A stretch of DNA of 64,000 bases, taken from Clostridiaceae bacterium AM27-36LB. Lineage in GTDB: Bacteria > Bacillota > Clostridia > Lachnospirales > Lachnospiraceae. The stretch's first letter is position 1. Every line of letters starts with the position of its first letter. The notes under the pieces were generated by a model that worked only from the letters and a program-made list of their open reading frames with translations, searched no databases and was not told where the DNA came from. The stretch is from the NCBI GenBank assembly GCA_003480725.1, contig QUJQ01000003.1, positions 435,515 to 499,514 of the forward strand. The letters are read 5' to 3'. Positions 32,673 through 42,114 of this stretch are shown piece after piece. A program made the position numbers and the translations under genes.

Positions 32673-34049
32673 TTATAAGCACTTCATAGCATCCCACACA
32701 GCAGACACGCCAATCAGTTCAATGCCTTTGATGTCCTTCACCTGATCCATAGAGCTCTTAGGAAGGATCACTTTCGTGAAGCCTAATCGTTTGGCTTCCT
32801 GTACCCGCTGCTTTGCCATACTGACTGCACGGACTTCACCGCTTAATCCCACCTCACCAAATACGATGGTCTTGTCAGAGACTGGCACATCTTTGTAACT
32901 GGAGATCACCGCAAGCACCAGCGCCAGATCCATAGCCGGTTCACTTAAGCGCACACCACCTGCAATATTTACATAAGCATCATAGCCTGACAGCGGCAGA
33001 TTCAACCGCTTCTCCAGTACCGCCATAAGAAGATTCAGCCGATTATAATCGGTTCCTGCCGCAGTTCTCCTGGGCAGTCCGAAATTGGTCCGGCATACCA
33101 ACGCCTGTACTTCCAGAAGCATAGGCCTGGTGCCTTCCATGGTGCATGCCACCACTGACCCGGAAGCCCCCTCTGGCTTTCCACTTAACATATACTCTGA
33201 AGGATTGCTCACTTCCCTGAGCCCTTTGTCTGTCATCTCAAAGACACCGATCTCATTGGTAGAACCAAAACGGTTCTTTACACTTCTTAAGATTCGATAG
33301 GATGCATACCGGTCACCTTCAAAATACAATACCGTGTCCACCATGTGTTCCAACACACGTGGTCCTGCCACAGTTCCTTCTTTTGTTACATGTCCTACAA
33401 TAAAAATTGTAATATTATTTTCCTTTGCCAGACGCATAAGTACTCCTGTTGCCTCCCTCACCTGGGATACACTTCCAGGTGCAGAAGATACATTTTCCTG
33501 ATACATGGTCTGGATTGAATCAATGATCACTGCCTGCGGCTTTTTCTTCAGAACAATGGACTCAATATCATCCAGATTGGTCTCACACAGCAAGGTCATG
33601 GCATCAGAGAACTCTCCAATCCGCACCGCACGAAGCTTGATCTGCTGCAGTGATTCCTCACCGGAGATATATAAGATGCTGTCAAGCCGCTCTGCCAGAT
33701 TACGACATACCTGCAGGAGCAGTGTGGATTTACCGATTCCCGGATCTCCGCCTACCAATACAAGGGAACCCGGCACAATTCCTCCACCCAGTACCTGGTC
33801 AAGTTCCGACATTCCCGTGGAGATCCGTCCTTCTGAATCAGCCTCAATGCCTTTTAAGGTAACTGGTTCCCGGACTTCTCTGGTACTTCTTCGGCTGCTT
33901 CCGCCCTTGGTCTTTGGTGCTGCCGGTTCTTCCGCAAACGTATTCCACTCCCGGCAGGCCGGGCACTGGCCCGACCATTTTGCCGACTCATATCCACAAT
34001 TCTGACAGAAAAAGATCGTTCCGCCTTTTTTCTCTTTATTTTTGTACAT
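32673..34049 (-). CDS. radA: DNA repair protein RadA
   Basis: RadA (Sms) is a RecA-like, DnaB-type helicase/ATPase that helps branch migration during recombinational repair. The 458-residue protein has the N-terminal C4 zinc finger (CQNCGYES ... CPACREW), Walker A GGDPGIGKST (about 94-103), the diagnostic KNRFGSTNE motif, and a C-terminal Lon-protease-like domain starting near VNIAGGVRL. Length is typical. It overlaps the end of clpC by 14 bp and is the last gene of the gntR-clpC-radA transcript. Confidence 0.96.
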   Translation of the reverse strand: MYKNKEKKGGTIFFCQNCGYESAKWSGQCPACREWNTFAEEPAAPKTKGGSSRRSTREVREPVTLKGIEADSEGRISTGMSELDQVLGGGIVPGSLVLVGGDPGIGKSTLLLQVCRNLAERLDSILYISGEESLQQIKLRAVRIGEFSDAMTLLCETNLDDIESIVLKKKPQAVIIDSIQTMYQENVSSAPGSVSQVREATGVLMRLAKENNITIFIVGHVTKEGTVAGPRVLEHMVDTVLYFEGDRYASYRILRSVKNRFGSTNEIGVFEMTDKGLREVSNPSEYMLSGKPEGASGSVVACTMEGTRPMLLEVQALVCRTNFGLPRRTAAGTDYNRLNLLMAVLEKRLNLPLSGYDAYVNIAGGVRLSEPAMDLALVLAVISSYKDVPVSDKTIVFGEVGLSGEVRAVSMAKQRVQEAKRLGFTKVILPKSSMDQVKDIKGIELIGVSAVWDAMKCL

Positions 34050-36456
34050 TGATTTTCAGTTTTCCTCCGACCACTTTCACATCCACATGATCGCCTGCCT
34101 TGATCTTTCCATCCAGCATCTCATCTGCCAGACGATCCTCGATCCGGTTCTGGACCGCACGTTTTAACGGGCGGGCACCATATTTCGCATCATAACTGGT
34201 CTCAGCCAGCCATTTCTTCACAGAATCTGTAAAATGCACCTGAATGGAAAGCTGATTTTTACAGCGTTTCTCCAGCTCCTGCAGCAGAAGTCCTGTAATC
34301 TGCGTGATCTCATCCTTCTGGAGCATATGGAATACGATCGTCTCATCAATTCGGTTCAGAAACTCCGGCCGGAAGATCTGTTTCACCTCATTCATCACGC
34401 TGTTCTTCATGAACTCATAATCCTGCTTTGCGTTTTCTGACGATGCAAAGCCCAGCTTCTTCGGATTGACGATGGAACCTGCCCCCGCATTAGAAGTCAT
34501 GATGATCACGGTATTTTTAAAATCCACCTGTCGTCCCTGGGAATCTGTAATATGCCCATCATCCAGCACCTGCAGCAAAATATTAAATACATCCGGATGA
34601 GCCTTCTCGATCTCATCAAACAGAATCACTGCATAAGGATTTCTGCGGACCTTTTCACTGAGCTGTCCGCCGTCATCATGTCCTACATATCCTGGCGGAG
34701 AGCCTATCATCTTGGCCACACTGTGTTTCTCCATGTATTCAGACATGTCAACACGGATCATGGCATCTTCTTTTCCAAACAGCACCTCTGCCAGTGCCTT
34801 GGAAAGCTCCGTCTTACCCACACCAGTAGGTCCAAGGAATAAAAATGATCCGATTGGACGTTTCGGGTCTTTCAGTCCTACTCTTCCTCGCTTCACAGCC
34901 TTTGCAACCGCCTGCACCGCTTCATCCTGTCCGATGACTCTCTTATGAAGTGTCTTCTCCAGACGCCGAAGCTTCTGGGACTCTGCCTCTGCGATCCGCT
35001 GTACCGGGATTTTGGTCCATTTGGCCACCGCTTCCGCTATCTGCTCTTCTGTCACGATGTTGGAACTCTTCCGCCCGCGCCGATTCTCTTTTTTCTCCAG
35101 CAGATGTTCCAACCGTTCCACTTCCTCTTTGCAATTATGAGCTTTCTCCAGATCTGACTCCATCAGTGCCTGATCAAGTGCCGCTCTTGCATCCAACAGC
35201 TCCTGGATCGTATCTGTGGAACCTGCCTGTTTACTACCGAACTGTCCCAATCTCAGTCCTGCTGCCGCTTCATCCATCAGATCAATGGCCTTATCCGGCA
35301 GAAAACGGTCATTCACATAACGATCTGACAGTCTTGCTGCTGCCTCCAGCGCCTCATCCGAGATCTGTACCTGATGATGAGCCTCATAATAAGGACGTAA
35401 TCCTTTAAGGATCTTAACCGTCTGTTCCACCGATGCCGGTTCTACCGTCACTGGCTGAAATCTTCGTTCCAGAGCTGCATCCTTCTCAATATGCTTCCGG
35501 TACTCTTCCAGAGTGGTAGCACCAATGATCTGAATCTCGCCTCTTGCCATGGCAGGTTTCAAAATATTAGAGGCATCCATGGCTCCCTCGGCACCGCCTG
35601 CACCAATGATCGTATGAAGTTCATCAATAAACAGAAGAATATTTCCGTCCTCACGAACCTCATCGATCACATTTTTAATACGCTCCTCAAATTCACCGCG
35701 ATATTTGGACCCGGCTACCATAGCAGTCAGATCCAGTATACATAGCCGTCTGCCGCGGATAGAATCCGGTACTTTTCCTGCTGCGATCCGGGCTGCCAGC
35801 CCTTCCACAATAGCAGTCTTACCGACCCCGGGCTCCCCGATCAGACAAGGATTATTCTTGGTTCGGCGGCTTAATACCTGAATGACCCGCCGGATCTCTT
35901 CTTCCCTTCCGATCACCGGATCCAGCCGTCCTTCAGTTGCCATAGCAGTCAGGTCACGGCTGTACTGTTCCAGTGTCTGGGTCCCTTTGGATCTGGATTC
36001 ATCCTTGCTGTACTCAGATGCTTTCTCACCCATGGAGTTGACCAGATCCACATAGATATCCCGTACCCGGACACCCATGGTAGTCAGCAGACGGGAGCCT
36101 ACGCACTCACCATCCTTAAATATTGCGATCAGAATATGCTCGGTTCCCACCAGTCTCTCATGAAACCGATGTGCTTCCATCTGCGCATCATCCAGAATCT
36201 TTCTTGCCCTCGGAGTAAAGCTTCTGCCTTCCTCAGGAAGCATCCCGCCTTCCGGCGCGATCAGCTGACTGATCATGTCTGTAAGTCCCGCCTCTGTCAC
36301 GCCTGCATTTATGAGCACCTGTCCGGCTGTGCTTTCCTGCTCCCTTAATAGTCCCAGCAAAATATGCTCGGTTCCTGTATAGGGATGTTTCATCTGTCCT
36401 GATATTCTCTTTGCCTGTCGGAGCGCGGCCTGTGCCGCATCCGTATAGATCTGCAT
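34036..36456 (-). CDS. clpC: ATP-dependent Clp protease ATP-binding subunit ClpC
   Basis: AAA+ unfoldase feeding ClpP. The 806-residue protein has two Clp N-repeats (about 1-140), first AAA domain with Walker A GEPGVGKT and LLFIDELHT, a short middle coiled segment (about 395-445), second AAA domain with [10 protein letters not shown] and [13 protein letters not shown], and a C-terminal ClpB-D2-like small domain. The LGF-type ClpP loop is present as [10 protein letters not shown]. In Bacilli clpC follows ctsR-mcsA-mcsB; here it follows a GntR-type gene by 11 bp and is followed by radA with overlap. Confidence 0.95.
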   Translation of the reverse strand: MQIYTDAAQAALRQAKRISGQMKHPYTGTEHILLGLLREQESTAGQVLINAGVTEAGLTDMISQLIAPEGGMLPEEGRSFTPRARKILDDAQMEAHRFHERLVGTEHILIAIFKDGECVGSRLLTTMGVRVRDIYVDLVNSMGEKASEYSKDESRSKGTQTLEQYSRDLTAMATEGRLDPVIGREEEIRRVIQVLSRRTKNNPCLIGEPGVGKTAIVEGLAARIAAGKVPDSIRGRRLCILDLTAMVAGSKYRGEFEERIKNVIDEVREDGNILLFIDELHTIIGAGGAEGAMDASNILKPAMARGEIQIIGATTLEEYRKHIEKDAALERRFQPVTVEPASVEQTVKILKGLRPYYEAHHQVQISDEALEAAARLSDRYVNDRFLPDKAIDLMDEAAAGLRLGQFGSKQAGSTDTIQELLDARAALDQALMESDLEKAHNCKEEVERLEHLLEKKENRRGRKSSNIVTEEQIAEAVAKWTKIPVQRIAEAESQKLRRLEKTLHKRVIGQDEAVQAVAKAVKRGRVGLKDPKRPIGSFLFLGPTGVGKTELSKALAEVLFGKEDAMIRVDMSEYMEKHSVAKMIGSPPGYVGHDDGGQLSEKVRRNPYAVILFDEIEKAHPDVFNILLQVLDDGHITDSQGRQVDFKNTVIIMTSNAGAGSIVNPKKLGFASSENAKQDYEFMKNSVMNEVKQIFRPEFLNRIDETIVFHMLQKDEITQITGLLLQELEKRCKNQLSIQVHFTDSVKKWLAETSYDAKYGARPLKRAVQNRIEDRLADEMLDGKIKAGDHVDVKVVGGKLKINVQK

Positions 36457-36467
36457 ATGTCTCCTCC

Positions 36468-36839
36468 TTATGCCCCGTATTCTTCGTAGATCTCATCTAT
36501 TAACTGATGCACTTCTTCTCTGGTAATGTTTTTACAGCTTCCCTTTGCCAGAAGAACCAGAAGTCCCTGCTTCATGTCCTCCATCGCTTTGAGCTTATCT
36601 GCATCCACTGCGATCACTGCACCATATCTTCTGTCCAGCCGGATATAGCCCTCCTGCTTCAAAAGGGAATAGGCTTTGTTTACCGTGTGCATATTGATGC
36701 CCACCTCATCTGCCAGCTGACGGACACTGGGGAGGGTATCTCCCTCCTGCAGTCTGGAAGTCGCGATGCCAATAATGATCTGATGATATAACTGCACATA
36801 GAATGCTTCATCACTGTTAAAATCAATTTCTAAATACAT
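36468..36839 (-). CDS. GntR-family regulator (YtrA-like, short)
   Basis: A 123-residue regulator. An N-terminal winged helix (YLEIDFNSDEAFYVQLYHQI; then TLPSVRQLADEVGINMHTVN, about 38-57) is followed by only a short helical tail, as in the YtrA subfamily, which lacks a ligand domain. Start at 36839 is chosen because AGAGG is 8 bp upstream; the ATG at 36845 is too close to it. It is the first gene of the clpC-radA transcript and a TGTTATA-N7-TATAACA site overlaps the promoter -10, pointing to autoregulation. Confidence 0.88.
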   Translation of the reverse strand: MYLEIDFNSDEAFYVQLYHQIIIGIATSRLQEGDTLPSVRQLADEVGINMHTVNKAYSLLKQEGYIRLDRRYGAVIAVDADKLKAMEDMKQGLLVLLAKGSCKNITREEVHQLIDEIYEEYGA

Positions 36840-36869
36840 GATCATGTCCTCTTACGTTATTGATAATTC

Positions 36870-36892
36870 AGAGCCACATCCGCACGGCTCTA
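36870..36892. repeat. GAGCC palindrome in the gntR-clpC leader
   Basis: AGAGCC and GGCTCT arms around ACATCCGCAC form a hairpin in the 5' untranslated region. It is a diverged copy of the element at 38449-38486. Confidence 0.55.
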
Positions 36893-36906
36893 ATATATCC
36901 ATCATT

Positions 36907-36947
36907 TGTTATATAGGCAGTATAACAGCATCTCATTTTCCGGTCAA
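36907..36947 (-). promoter_or_regulatory. gntR-clpC-radA promoter with inverted-repeat operator
   Basis: Minus strand TTGACC (36947-36942), 17-bp spacer, TATACT (36924-36919). The perfect inverted repeat TGTTATA-N7-TATAACA (36907-36927) covers the -10 and likely start point, a typical repressor position for YtrA-type GntR proteins. No CtsR-type direct heptad repeat is seen. Confidence 0.6.
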
Positions 36948-36971
36948 CACTTTCCTGTCTTTGCAAAAGCT

Positions 36972-37022
36972 TTCCAAACAGAAATGAGCGAAGCTCGCAG
37001 TTTACTTATCCCCGCAGGTTTC
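36972..37022 (-). terminator. Probable terminator after the acidic membrane protein gene
   Basis: AATGAGCGAA...TTCGCTCATT stem with further inner GCGAGC/CCTGCGG-type pairs, about 60 bp past the stop at 37080; only a weak T stretch follows. Confidence 0.5.
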
Positions 37023-37079
37023 GCTCATTCTTTATTGTCTGTCAGACTATTATTTTCTTTTGTTTATTGCTTCCTCTGA

Positions 37080-38417
37080 TCAGTCTTCGTCATCGTCGGA
37101 TGCATTGTCCAGATCAATGATCTCCAGTTCATCCTCTTCCGGGTCATGGAAATCAGACTCATTTTCCTCCAGACTGCCGGTTACATAGGAGCTGCTCTTG
37201 GGAGTATGATCCTCTTCTTCCTCATCATCCTCTTTTTCCGGGAGCATCTGCATCTTCTTCATTCGCAGAGTCAGGATCACAACCGCATTAAGCAGAATAA
37301 TGATGATCAGCGTCATGACCAGAATGATCATCAGACGACGTCCCATATCAGTGGTATAGCGGTTCTGCTGATAGTCTGCCTCTGTACGAAGGGCTGCATC
37401 CTGATCCTCAAGCTCGGTAATATAATTCTGCTCACCCTGGTAAGCCACATCATCAAATAACTGCAGGGAATCCTTATCATAGTCATAGCTGTACCACGCT
37501 TTTTCGCCATCCTGGTTGACACCATAGACCAGATAACGGTTAGTATCATCAAAGATCTCGTCCACACCATCGATGATCACATGCTTATATGCCGGTACAG
37601 TGTATTTTGCTCCCCATGGCATATCTACATAAGAATAACGGATCGGCACATATCCGCCCTCTTCCGGCTCAATAAAGGTCACTGTATCTGTTCCGCTCTG
37701 CTTTTCAATATAAGGAACAATATTACCGGTATCCGGATTATATACAAAGTAATCACGGTAGCTTCCGTTATCGCTGAACAGATAGACAAGATAGACATCT
37801 GTTACAGCGTTATGCAGAACGCGGACCTGCTTTCCCTGGATCTCTATCTTTTCAGCATCATATCCATCTATCCCCGGAATATGATGAGTCAGGAAGGTTC
37901 TTCCGTCGATGACCCAGGTCGCACGATCTGCATCATCTTCTTCCTCTTCTTCATCTTCTGCAGAGGCATCTGCTTTTTCTTCCTCTTCTTCCTCCAGAGA
38001 TACACCGCTTAAGGCATCAATTTCTTTTCCATTTACCGTGATGGTGCAGGAAGATACCGTCACTTCAGAAGTACCATCTGTCAGACCTTTGAATTTTACT
38101 CCAAATGTAGCAGCCTTGCTTCCTGGATTGCTTGACAACTCCACCAGACCATTTCCACCGCTACCGGAGAAATTATCTCCACCACTTCCGGACATATAGG
38201 TCAGATCACTCTTATCATAAGATAAAGTCAGTTTTACACTCTCAATGGAATCATCATTGGTGATCTTATAAGATGCAGATACGATTTTATCCTTCTGTAC
38301 TGTCAGTTCTGTATCCCCGGTTACGGAAGGCGCCGCCAATACTGTCATGCCAAAGCACAGCACCAAAGCTGCAATCAGACCCATCGTCTTTCCAAACAGT
38401 TTCTTTTTATTCTTCAT
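37080..38417 (-). CDS. Exported, membrane-anchored acidic protein with cohesin-like domain
   Basis: A 445-residue protein of unknown function. Residues 1-29 form a signal peptide ending in TVLAAPS. Residues about 30-140 resemble a cohesin/Ig-like fold (SVKLTLSYDKSDLTYM, FGVKFKGLTDGTSEVTVSS). Then come a very acidic linker (LEEEEEEKADAS, EDEEEEEDD), a second extracellular domain (about 165-335), one transmembrane helix (about 362-388, LMIILVMTLIIIILLNAVVI) and an acidic cytoplasmic tail ending DLDNASDDDED. The fold guess is by pattern only. Monocistronic, with a GAGCC palindrome in its leader. Confidence 0.7.
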   Translation of the reverse strand: MKNKKKLFGKTMGLIAALVLCFGMTVLAAPSVTGDTELTVQKDKIVSASYKITNDDSIESVKLTLSYDKSDLTYMSGSGGDNFSGSGGNGLVELSSNPGSKAATFGVKFKGLTDGTSEVTVSSCTITVNGKEIDALSGVSLEEEEEEKADASAEDEEEEEDDADRATWVIDGRTFLTHHIPGIDGYDAEKIEIQGKQVRVLHNAVTDVYLVYLFSDNGSYRDYFVYNPDTGNIVPYIEKQSGTDTVTFIEPEEGGYVPIRYSYVDMPWGAKYTVPAYKHVIIDGVDEIFDDTNRYLVYGVNQDGEKAWYSYDYDKDSLQLFDDVAYQGEQNYITELEDQDAALRTEADYQQNRYTTDMGRRLMIILVMTLIIIILLNAVVILTLRMKKMQMLPEKEDDEEEEDHTPKSSSYVTGSLEENESDFHDPEEDELEIIDLDNASDDDED

Positions 38418-38448
38418 ATAACTCTCTCTTTCCGGATTTTTAAAATAT

Positions 38449-38486
38449 ATTCAGAGCCACATTCGCATGGCTCTGAATAGTTACAT
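38449..38486. repeat. GAGCC palindrome in the leader of the acidic protein gene
   Basis: TTCAGAGCCA and TGGCTCTGAA, a perfect 10-bp inverted repeat around CATTCGCA, followed by TAGTTAC. It is the compact form of the split element at 32507-32669 and relative of 36870-36892. Confidence 0.65.
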
Positions 38487-38489
38487 ATT

Positions 38490-38518
38490 ACCATATCTTG
38501 TATCCGCAGGAAAGTCAA
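38490..38518 (-). promoter_or_regulatory. Promoter of the acidic membrane protein gene
   Basis: Minus strand TTGACT (38518-38513), 17-bp spacer, TATGGT (38495-38490). The GAGCC palindrome lies in the leader just downstream. Confidence 0.5.
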
Positions 38519-38535
38519 CAGATTTCATAAAAATT

Positions 38536-39807
38536 TCATACCTCGTCAATGGCTTTTCCAATGTCATGACGATAATATTTGTTATCAAAATCCACCAGTT
38601 CTACTGCTTTATATGCATTGGCTCTTGCTTCTTTCAAAGTACTTCCAAGCGCTGTCACGCCAAGCACACGGCCGCCATTTGTCACGATCTGACCATCTTT
38701 TAACTTACTTCCTGCATGGAATACAAATTTATCCTTGCAGCCCTTGAAATGTTCAAGACCATGGATTGGGAATCCTTTTTCGTATTTTACCGGATAACCA
38801 TCGGATGCCAGTACCACGCAGACTGCCGCATTGTCCTCAAACTCCAGATCAATCTGGTCAAGGGTGCCATCCACGCATGCCTCAAAGATATCCACGATAT
38901 CATTTTTCATACGTGGGAGAACTACCTGCGTCTCCGGATCACCGAATCTGGCATTGTATTCCAGTACCTTCGGTCCCTTTGGTGTCAGCATCAGTCCAAA
39001 GAAAATCACTCCTTTGAACTCTCTGCCCTCAGCTGCCATGGCATCCACAGTCTTCTGATAAATATATTTTTTACAGAATTCGTCCACTTCATTCGTATAG
39101 AACGGGCTCGGAGAAAATGTTCCCATACCGCCGGTATTGAGTCCCTGGTCTCCATCCATGGCGCGCTTGTGATCCTGGGAAGAAGTCATGATCCTGATAT
39201 TCTTTCCATCCACAAAGCTTAACACGGATACTTCGCGGCCAGTCATGAACTCTTCAATGACCATCTTGTTGCCTGCGGTACCGAACTTTTTATCCATCAT
39301 AATGGACTGTACGCCCTCGCGCGCCTCTTCCAGTGTATTGCAGATCAGCACACCTTTGCCAAGTGCCAGTCCATCTGCCTTCAGTACGATAGGCATATCA
39401 GCGGTCTCCAGATACTCCAGTGCTTTCTGCGGATCGTCAAAATTCTCATAAGCTGCCGTCGGAATATCATATTTTTTCATCAGATCTTTTGAAAATGCTT
39501 TGGATCCCTCCAGGATCGCAGCGTTCTTTCTCGGTCCAAATACGCGAAGACCTTCTGCCTCAAACGCATCCACGATACCGCCTACCAGCGGATCATCCAT
39601 ACCTACGACTGTCAGATCGATCTGCTTTTCTTTTGCAAATGCGACCAGTTTGTCAAATTCCATTGCTCCGATATCCACGCACTCTGCATATTCAGAGATT
39701 CCTGCATTACCCGGCGCACAGTAGATCTTGTCTACCTTCGGACTCTGTGCCACTTTCCATGCGATGGCATGCTCTCTTCCGCCGCTTCCCACGATCAAAA
39801 TCTTCAT
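38536..39807 (-). CDS. purD: Phosphoribosylamine-glycine ligase
   Basis: GARS, second step of purine synthesis: joins glycine to phosphoribosylamine with ATP. The 423-residue ATP-grasp protein begins MKILIVGSGGREHAIAWK and carries VLKADGLALGKGV (ATP lid), GPKVLEYNARFGDPETQ with metal ligands, and a family-typical length. Last gene of a purE-purM-purN-purD transcript; purN ends 22 bp upstream. Confidence 0.97.
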   Translation of the reverse strand: MKILIVGSGGREHAIAWKVAQSPKVDKIYCAPGNAGISEYAECVDIGAMEFDKLVAFAKEKQIDLTVVGMDDPLVGGIVDAFEAEGLRVFGPRKNAAILEGSKAFSKDLMKKYDIPTAAYENFDDPQKALEYLETADMPIVLKADGLALGKGVLICNTLEEAREGVQSIMMDKKFGTAGNKMVIEEFMTGREVSVLSFVDGKNIRIMTSSQDHKRAMDGDQGLNTGGMGTFSPSPFYTNEVDEFCKKYIYQKTVDAMAAEGREFKGVIFFGLMLTPKGPKVLEYNARFGDPETQVVLPRMKNDIVDIFEACVDGTLDQIDLEFEDNAAVCVVLASDGYPVKYEKGFPIHGLEHFKGCKDKFVFHAGSKLKDGQIVTNGGRVLGVTALGSTLKEARANAYKAVELVDFDNKYYRHDIGKAIDEV

Positions 39808-39829
39808 CTGTATTTCCTCCGCGCTTGTT

Positions 39830-40456
39830 CTACTGTTCGATCAGGACTTTTCCATCCTGAACTTTTACTTTTCCATTGGCGATCAGATCAATTGCCTTTG
39901 GCATGATCACCCACTCTGCCTGCTCCATCACTCTCTGCTGAAGACTCTTCGGTGTATCATCCGGAAGAACTTCCACTGCTTTCTGAAGAATGATCGGACC
40001 GGTATCTGTCCCTTTATCCACAAAATGTACCGTTGCACCGGTAAGTTTTACACCTCTGGCCAGTGCTCCTTCGTGGACTTTCAGTCCATAATACTCCGTT
40101 CCACAGAATGACGGGATCAGAGACGGATGGATATTGATGATCCGATTCGGGAACCTGTCAATGATCATTTCCGGGATCACTACCAGACATCCTGCCAGCA
40201 CGATCAGATCCGCTTCTGACTCCACCAGTGCCTTAAGAAGTGCTTCGTGAAATGCCTCACGGTCGGCATAGTCCTTCGGGCTGATGCACGACGCCGGAAT
40301 CCCCGCCTGCTCTGCCCGGGTCAGCGCATAGGCATTTTTATTATTGCTGATTACAGTCACGATCTTTGCATTGGTGATGGAACCAGATGCGATCCCATCC
40401 ATGATCGCCTGTAGATTGGTGCCGCCTCCTGATACCAGAACTGCCAGCTTTAGCAT
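39830..40456 (-). CDS. purN: Phosphoribosylglycinamide formyltransferase
   Basis: GART, transfers a formyl group from 10-formyl-THF to GAR. The 208-residue protein has [12 protein letters not shown] at the N-terminus, the catalytic Asn-His-Asp set in [12 protein letters not shown] and [15 protein letters not shown]. Family length. It overlaps purM by 7 bp and is followed by purD. The formate-dependent alternative (PurT) is excluded by these motifs. Confidence 0.96.
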   Translation of the reverse strand: MLKLAVLVSGGGTNLQAIMDGIASGSITNAKIVTVISNNKNAYALTRAEQAGIPASCISPKDYADREAFHEALLKALVESEADLIVLAGCLVVIPEMIIDRFPNRIINIHPSLIPSFCGTEYYGLKVHEGALARGVKLTGATVHFVDKGTDTGPIILQKAVEVLPDDTPKSLQQRVMEQAEWVIMPKAIDLIANGKVKVQDGKVLIEQ

Positions 40457-41481
40457 AAGGTCACACCTTTCTCGCCTGCTTCCACAGAACCTACTACATA
40501 CGGCGTATCGCCTGCTGCTTTGATTGCTTCCATCGTCTTATCCACATCTGCCGGATCTACCGCAACGATCATTCCAAGACCCATGTTAAAGGTATTATAC
40601 ATCATCTCTTCTGCAATATTTCCTTCTTTCTGAAGCATACGGAAGATCGGAAGTACCGGATAACTGTCTTTCTTCACGACTGCACGCACACCCTCCGGCA
40701 GCATTCTCGGAATATTCTCATAGAATCCGCCTCCGGTGATATGGCTGCATCCTTTCAGGGTCACACCTGCTTCTTTTACATTTTTCAGAGCTTTCACATA
40801 GATTCTGGTCGGACGGATCAACGCCTCTCCAAGAGTCTCACCCAGACAGTCATAATATGTATTCAGTGCTTCCGTTGTCATATGGAACACTTTTCTTACC
40901 AGAGAAAATCCATTGCTGTGTACACCGGTACTTGCGATTCCGATCAGGGTATCGCCCGGTTTGATATTCTCTCCGGTGATCAGATCTTTTCTGTCAACTA
41001 CGCCCACTGCAAATCCAGCCAGATCGTACTCATCCTCCGGCATCAGCCCCGGATGCTCTGCAGTTTCGCCACCGATCAGAGCAGCTCCGGACTGTTTACA
41101 GCCCTCTGCCACACCACTTACGATAGTTGCGATCTTCTCCGGATAATTCTTTCCGCAGGCAATATAGTCAAGGAAGAACAGCGGTTCACCGCCTGCACAT
41201 GCCACATCGTTCACACACATGGCAACTGCATCAATACCGATGGTATCATGTTTATCCAGAAGAAATGCGAGCTTTACTTTGGTTCCACATCCGTCGGTTC
41301 CGGACAGCAGTACCGGATCTTCCATATCCTTAATAGCTTTCAGTGAAAATGCACCAGAGAACCCGCCAAGACCTCCCAGTACTTCCGGTCTCATCGTCCC
41401 TTTTACAAATTTTTTCATCAGTTCCACGGACTCATATCCAGCTTCAATATCCACACCTGCGTTTTTATAATCCATAGCCAT
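40450..41481 (-). CDS. purM: Phosphoribosylformylglycinamidine cyclo-ligase
   Basis: AIR synthase, closes the imidazole ring using ATP. The 343-residue protein shows [15 protein letters not shown] at the N-terminus, [33 protein letters not shown] and GGETAEHPG, all standard PurM signatures. An alternative ATG two codons later is possible. It follows purE by 19 bp and overlaps purN by 7 bp. Confidence 0.97.
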   Translation of the reverse strand: MAMDYKNAGVDIEAGYESVELMKKFVKGTMRPEVLGGLGGFSGAFSLKAIKDMEDPVLLSGTDGCGTKVKLAFLLDKHDTIGIDAVAMCVNDVACAGGEPLFFLDYIACGKNYPEKIATIVSGVAEGCKQSGAALIGGETAEHPGLMPEDEYDLAGFAVGVVDRKDLITGENIKPGDTLIGIASTGVHSNGFSLVRKVFHMTTEALNTYYDCLGETLGEALIRPTRIYVKALKNVKEAGVTLKGCSHITGGGFYENIPRMLPEGVRAVVKKDSYPVLPIFRMLQKEGNIAEEMMYNTFNMGLGMIVAVDPADVDKTMEAIKAAGDTPYVVGSVEAGEKGVTLC

Positions 41482-41500
41482 CTTACGTCTTCCTCCCTCT

Positions 41501-42016
41501 TTATTTCATCTGTGCCTGGTAGGCTTTGTATCCAATCTCATCAAGCTTTGCAGCTTTTGCTTCCACTTCCTCTTTCATCTCCTGAGAATATACTTTCAGT
41601 CTCTCCAGAAGATCTGCGTCAGAGGTTGCCAGGATCTTTGCTGCCAGGATGCCGGCATTGGCACCGCCATTGATGGCAACGGTGGCAACTGGAATACCAG
41701 TCGGCATCTGCACAATAGAATACAGAGAATCCACGCCGCCCAGATCAGAAGTCTTCATGGGAATTCCGATCACCGGCATAGGAAAGATCGCTGCACACAT
41801 GCCAGGCAGATGAGCTGCTTTTCCGGCACCTGCAATGATCACTTTGAAACCTTTTGCTTCTGCACTCTTAGCATATTCAAAGAATACATCCGGTTCCCGG
41901 TGTGCAGAGATGATCGTCATCTCAAAATCTACACCTAACTTTGCCAGTACATCTGCTGCTTTGCTCATAACGGGCATATCTGAATCGCTGCCCATGACAA
42001 TTCCTACTTTTGCCAT
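41501..42016 (-). CDS. purE: N5-carboxyaminoimidazole ribonucleotide mutase
   Basis: Class I PurE converts N5-CAIR to CAIR. The 171-residue protein contains [19 protein letters not shown], the catalytic-loop region SAHREPD and [12 protein letters not shown]. No purK is visible in this window, so whether it acts with PurK or as a class II AIR carboxylase cannot be decided from context; the SDSD and SAHR motifs fit either class. First gene of purE-M-N-D with a consensus promoter. Confidence 0.95.
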   Translation of the reverse strand: MAKVGIVMGSDSDMPVMSKAADVLAKLGVDFEMTIISAHREPDVFFEYAKSAEAKGFKVIIAGAGKAAHLPGMCAAIFPMPVIGIPMKTSDLGGVDSLYSIVQMPTGIPVATVAINGGANAGILAAKILATSDADLLERLKVYSQEMKEEVEAKAAKLDEIGYKAYQAQMK

Positions 42017-42082
42017 TGCTTTTCTCCTTTTGCTTATGATAGTTATAAGTTTTTTTAATAAAACACCTGTTACTTATAAGTT

Positions 42083-42111
42083 ATCTTACCGTTACCTCTG
42101 CATCTTGTCAA
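42083..42111 (-). promoter_or_regulatory. purEMND promoter
   Basis: Minus strand TTGACA (42111-42106), 17-bp spacer, TAAGAT (42088-42083), directly beyond the stop of the M29 aminopeptidase gene. The leader has repeated ACTTATAA motifs but no purine-riboswitch fold that I can recognise. Confidence 0.65.
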
Positions 42112-42114
42112 GCC

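Noticed and set aside
36846..36960. CtsR operator before clpC
   Set aside because: No direct heptad repeats; an inverted repeat suited to a GntR protein is there instead.
42017..42083. Purine riboswitch before purE
   Set aside because: The leader is short and AT-rich and lacks the paired P2/P3 loops and conserved junction of the purine aptamer.
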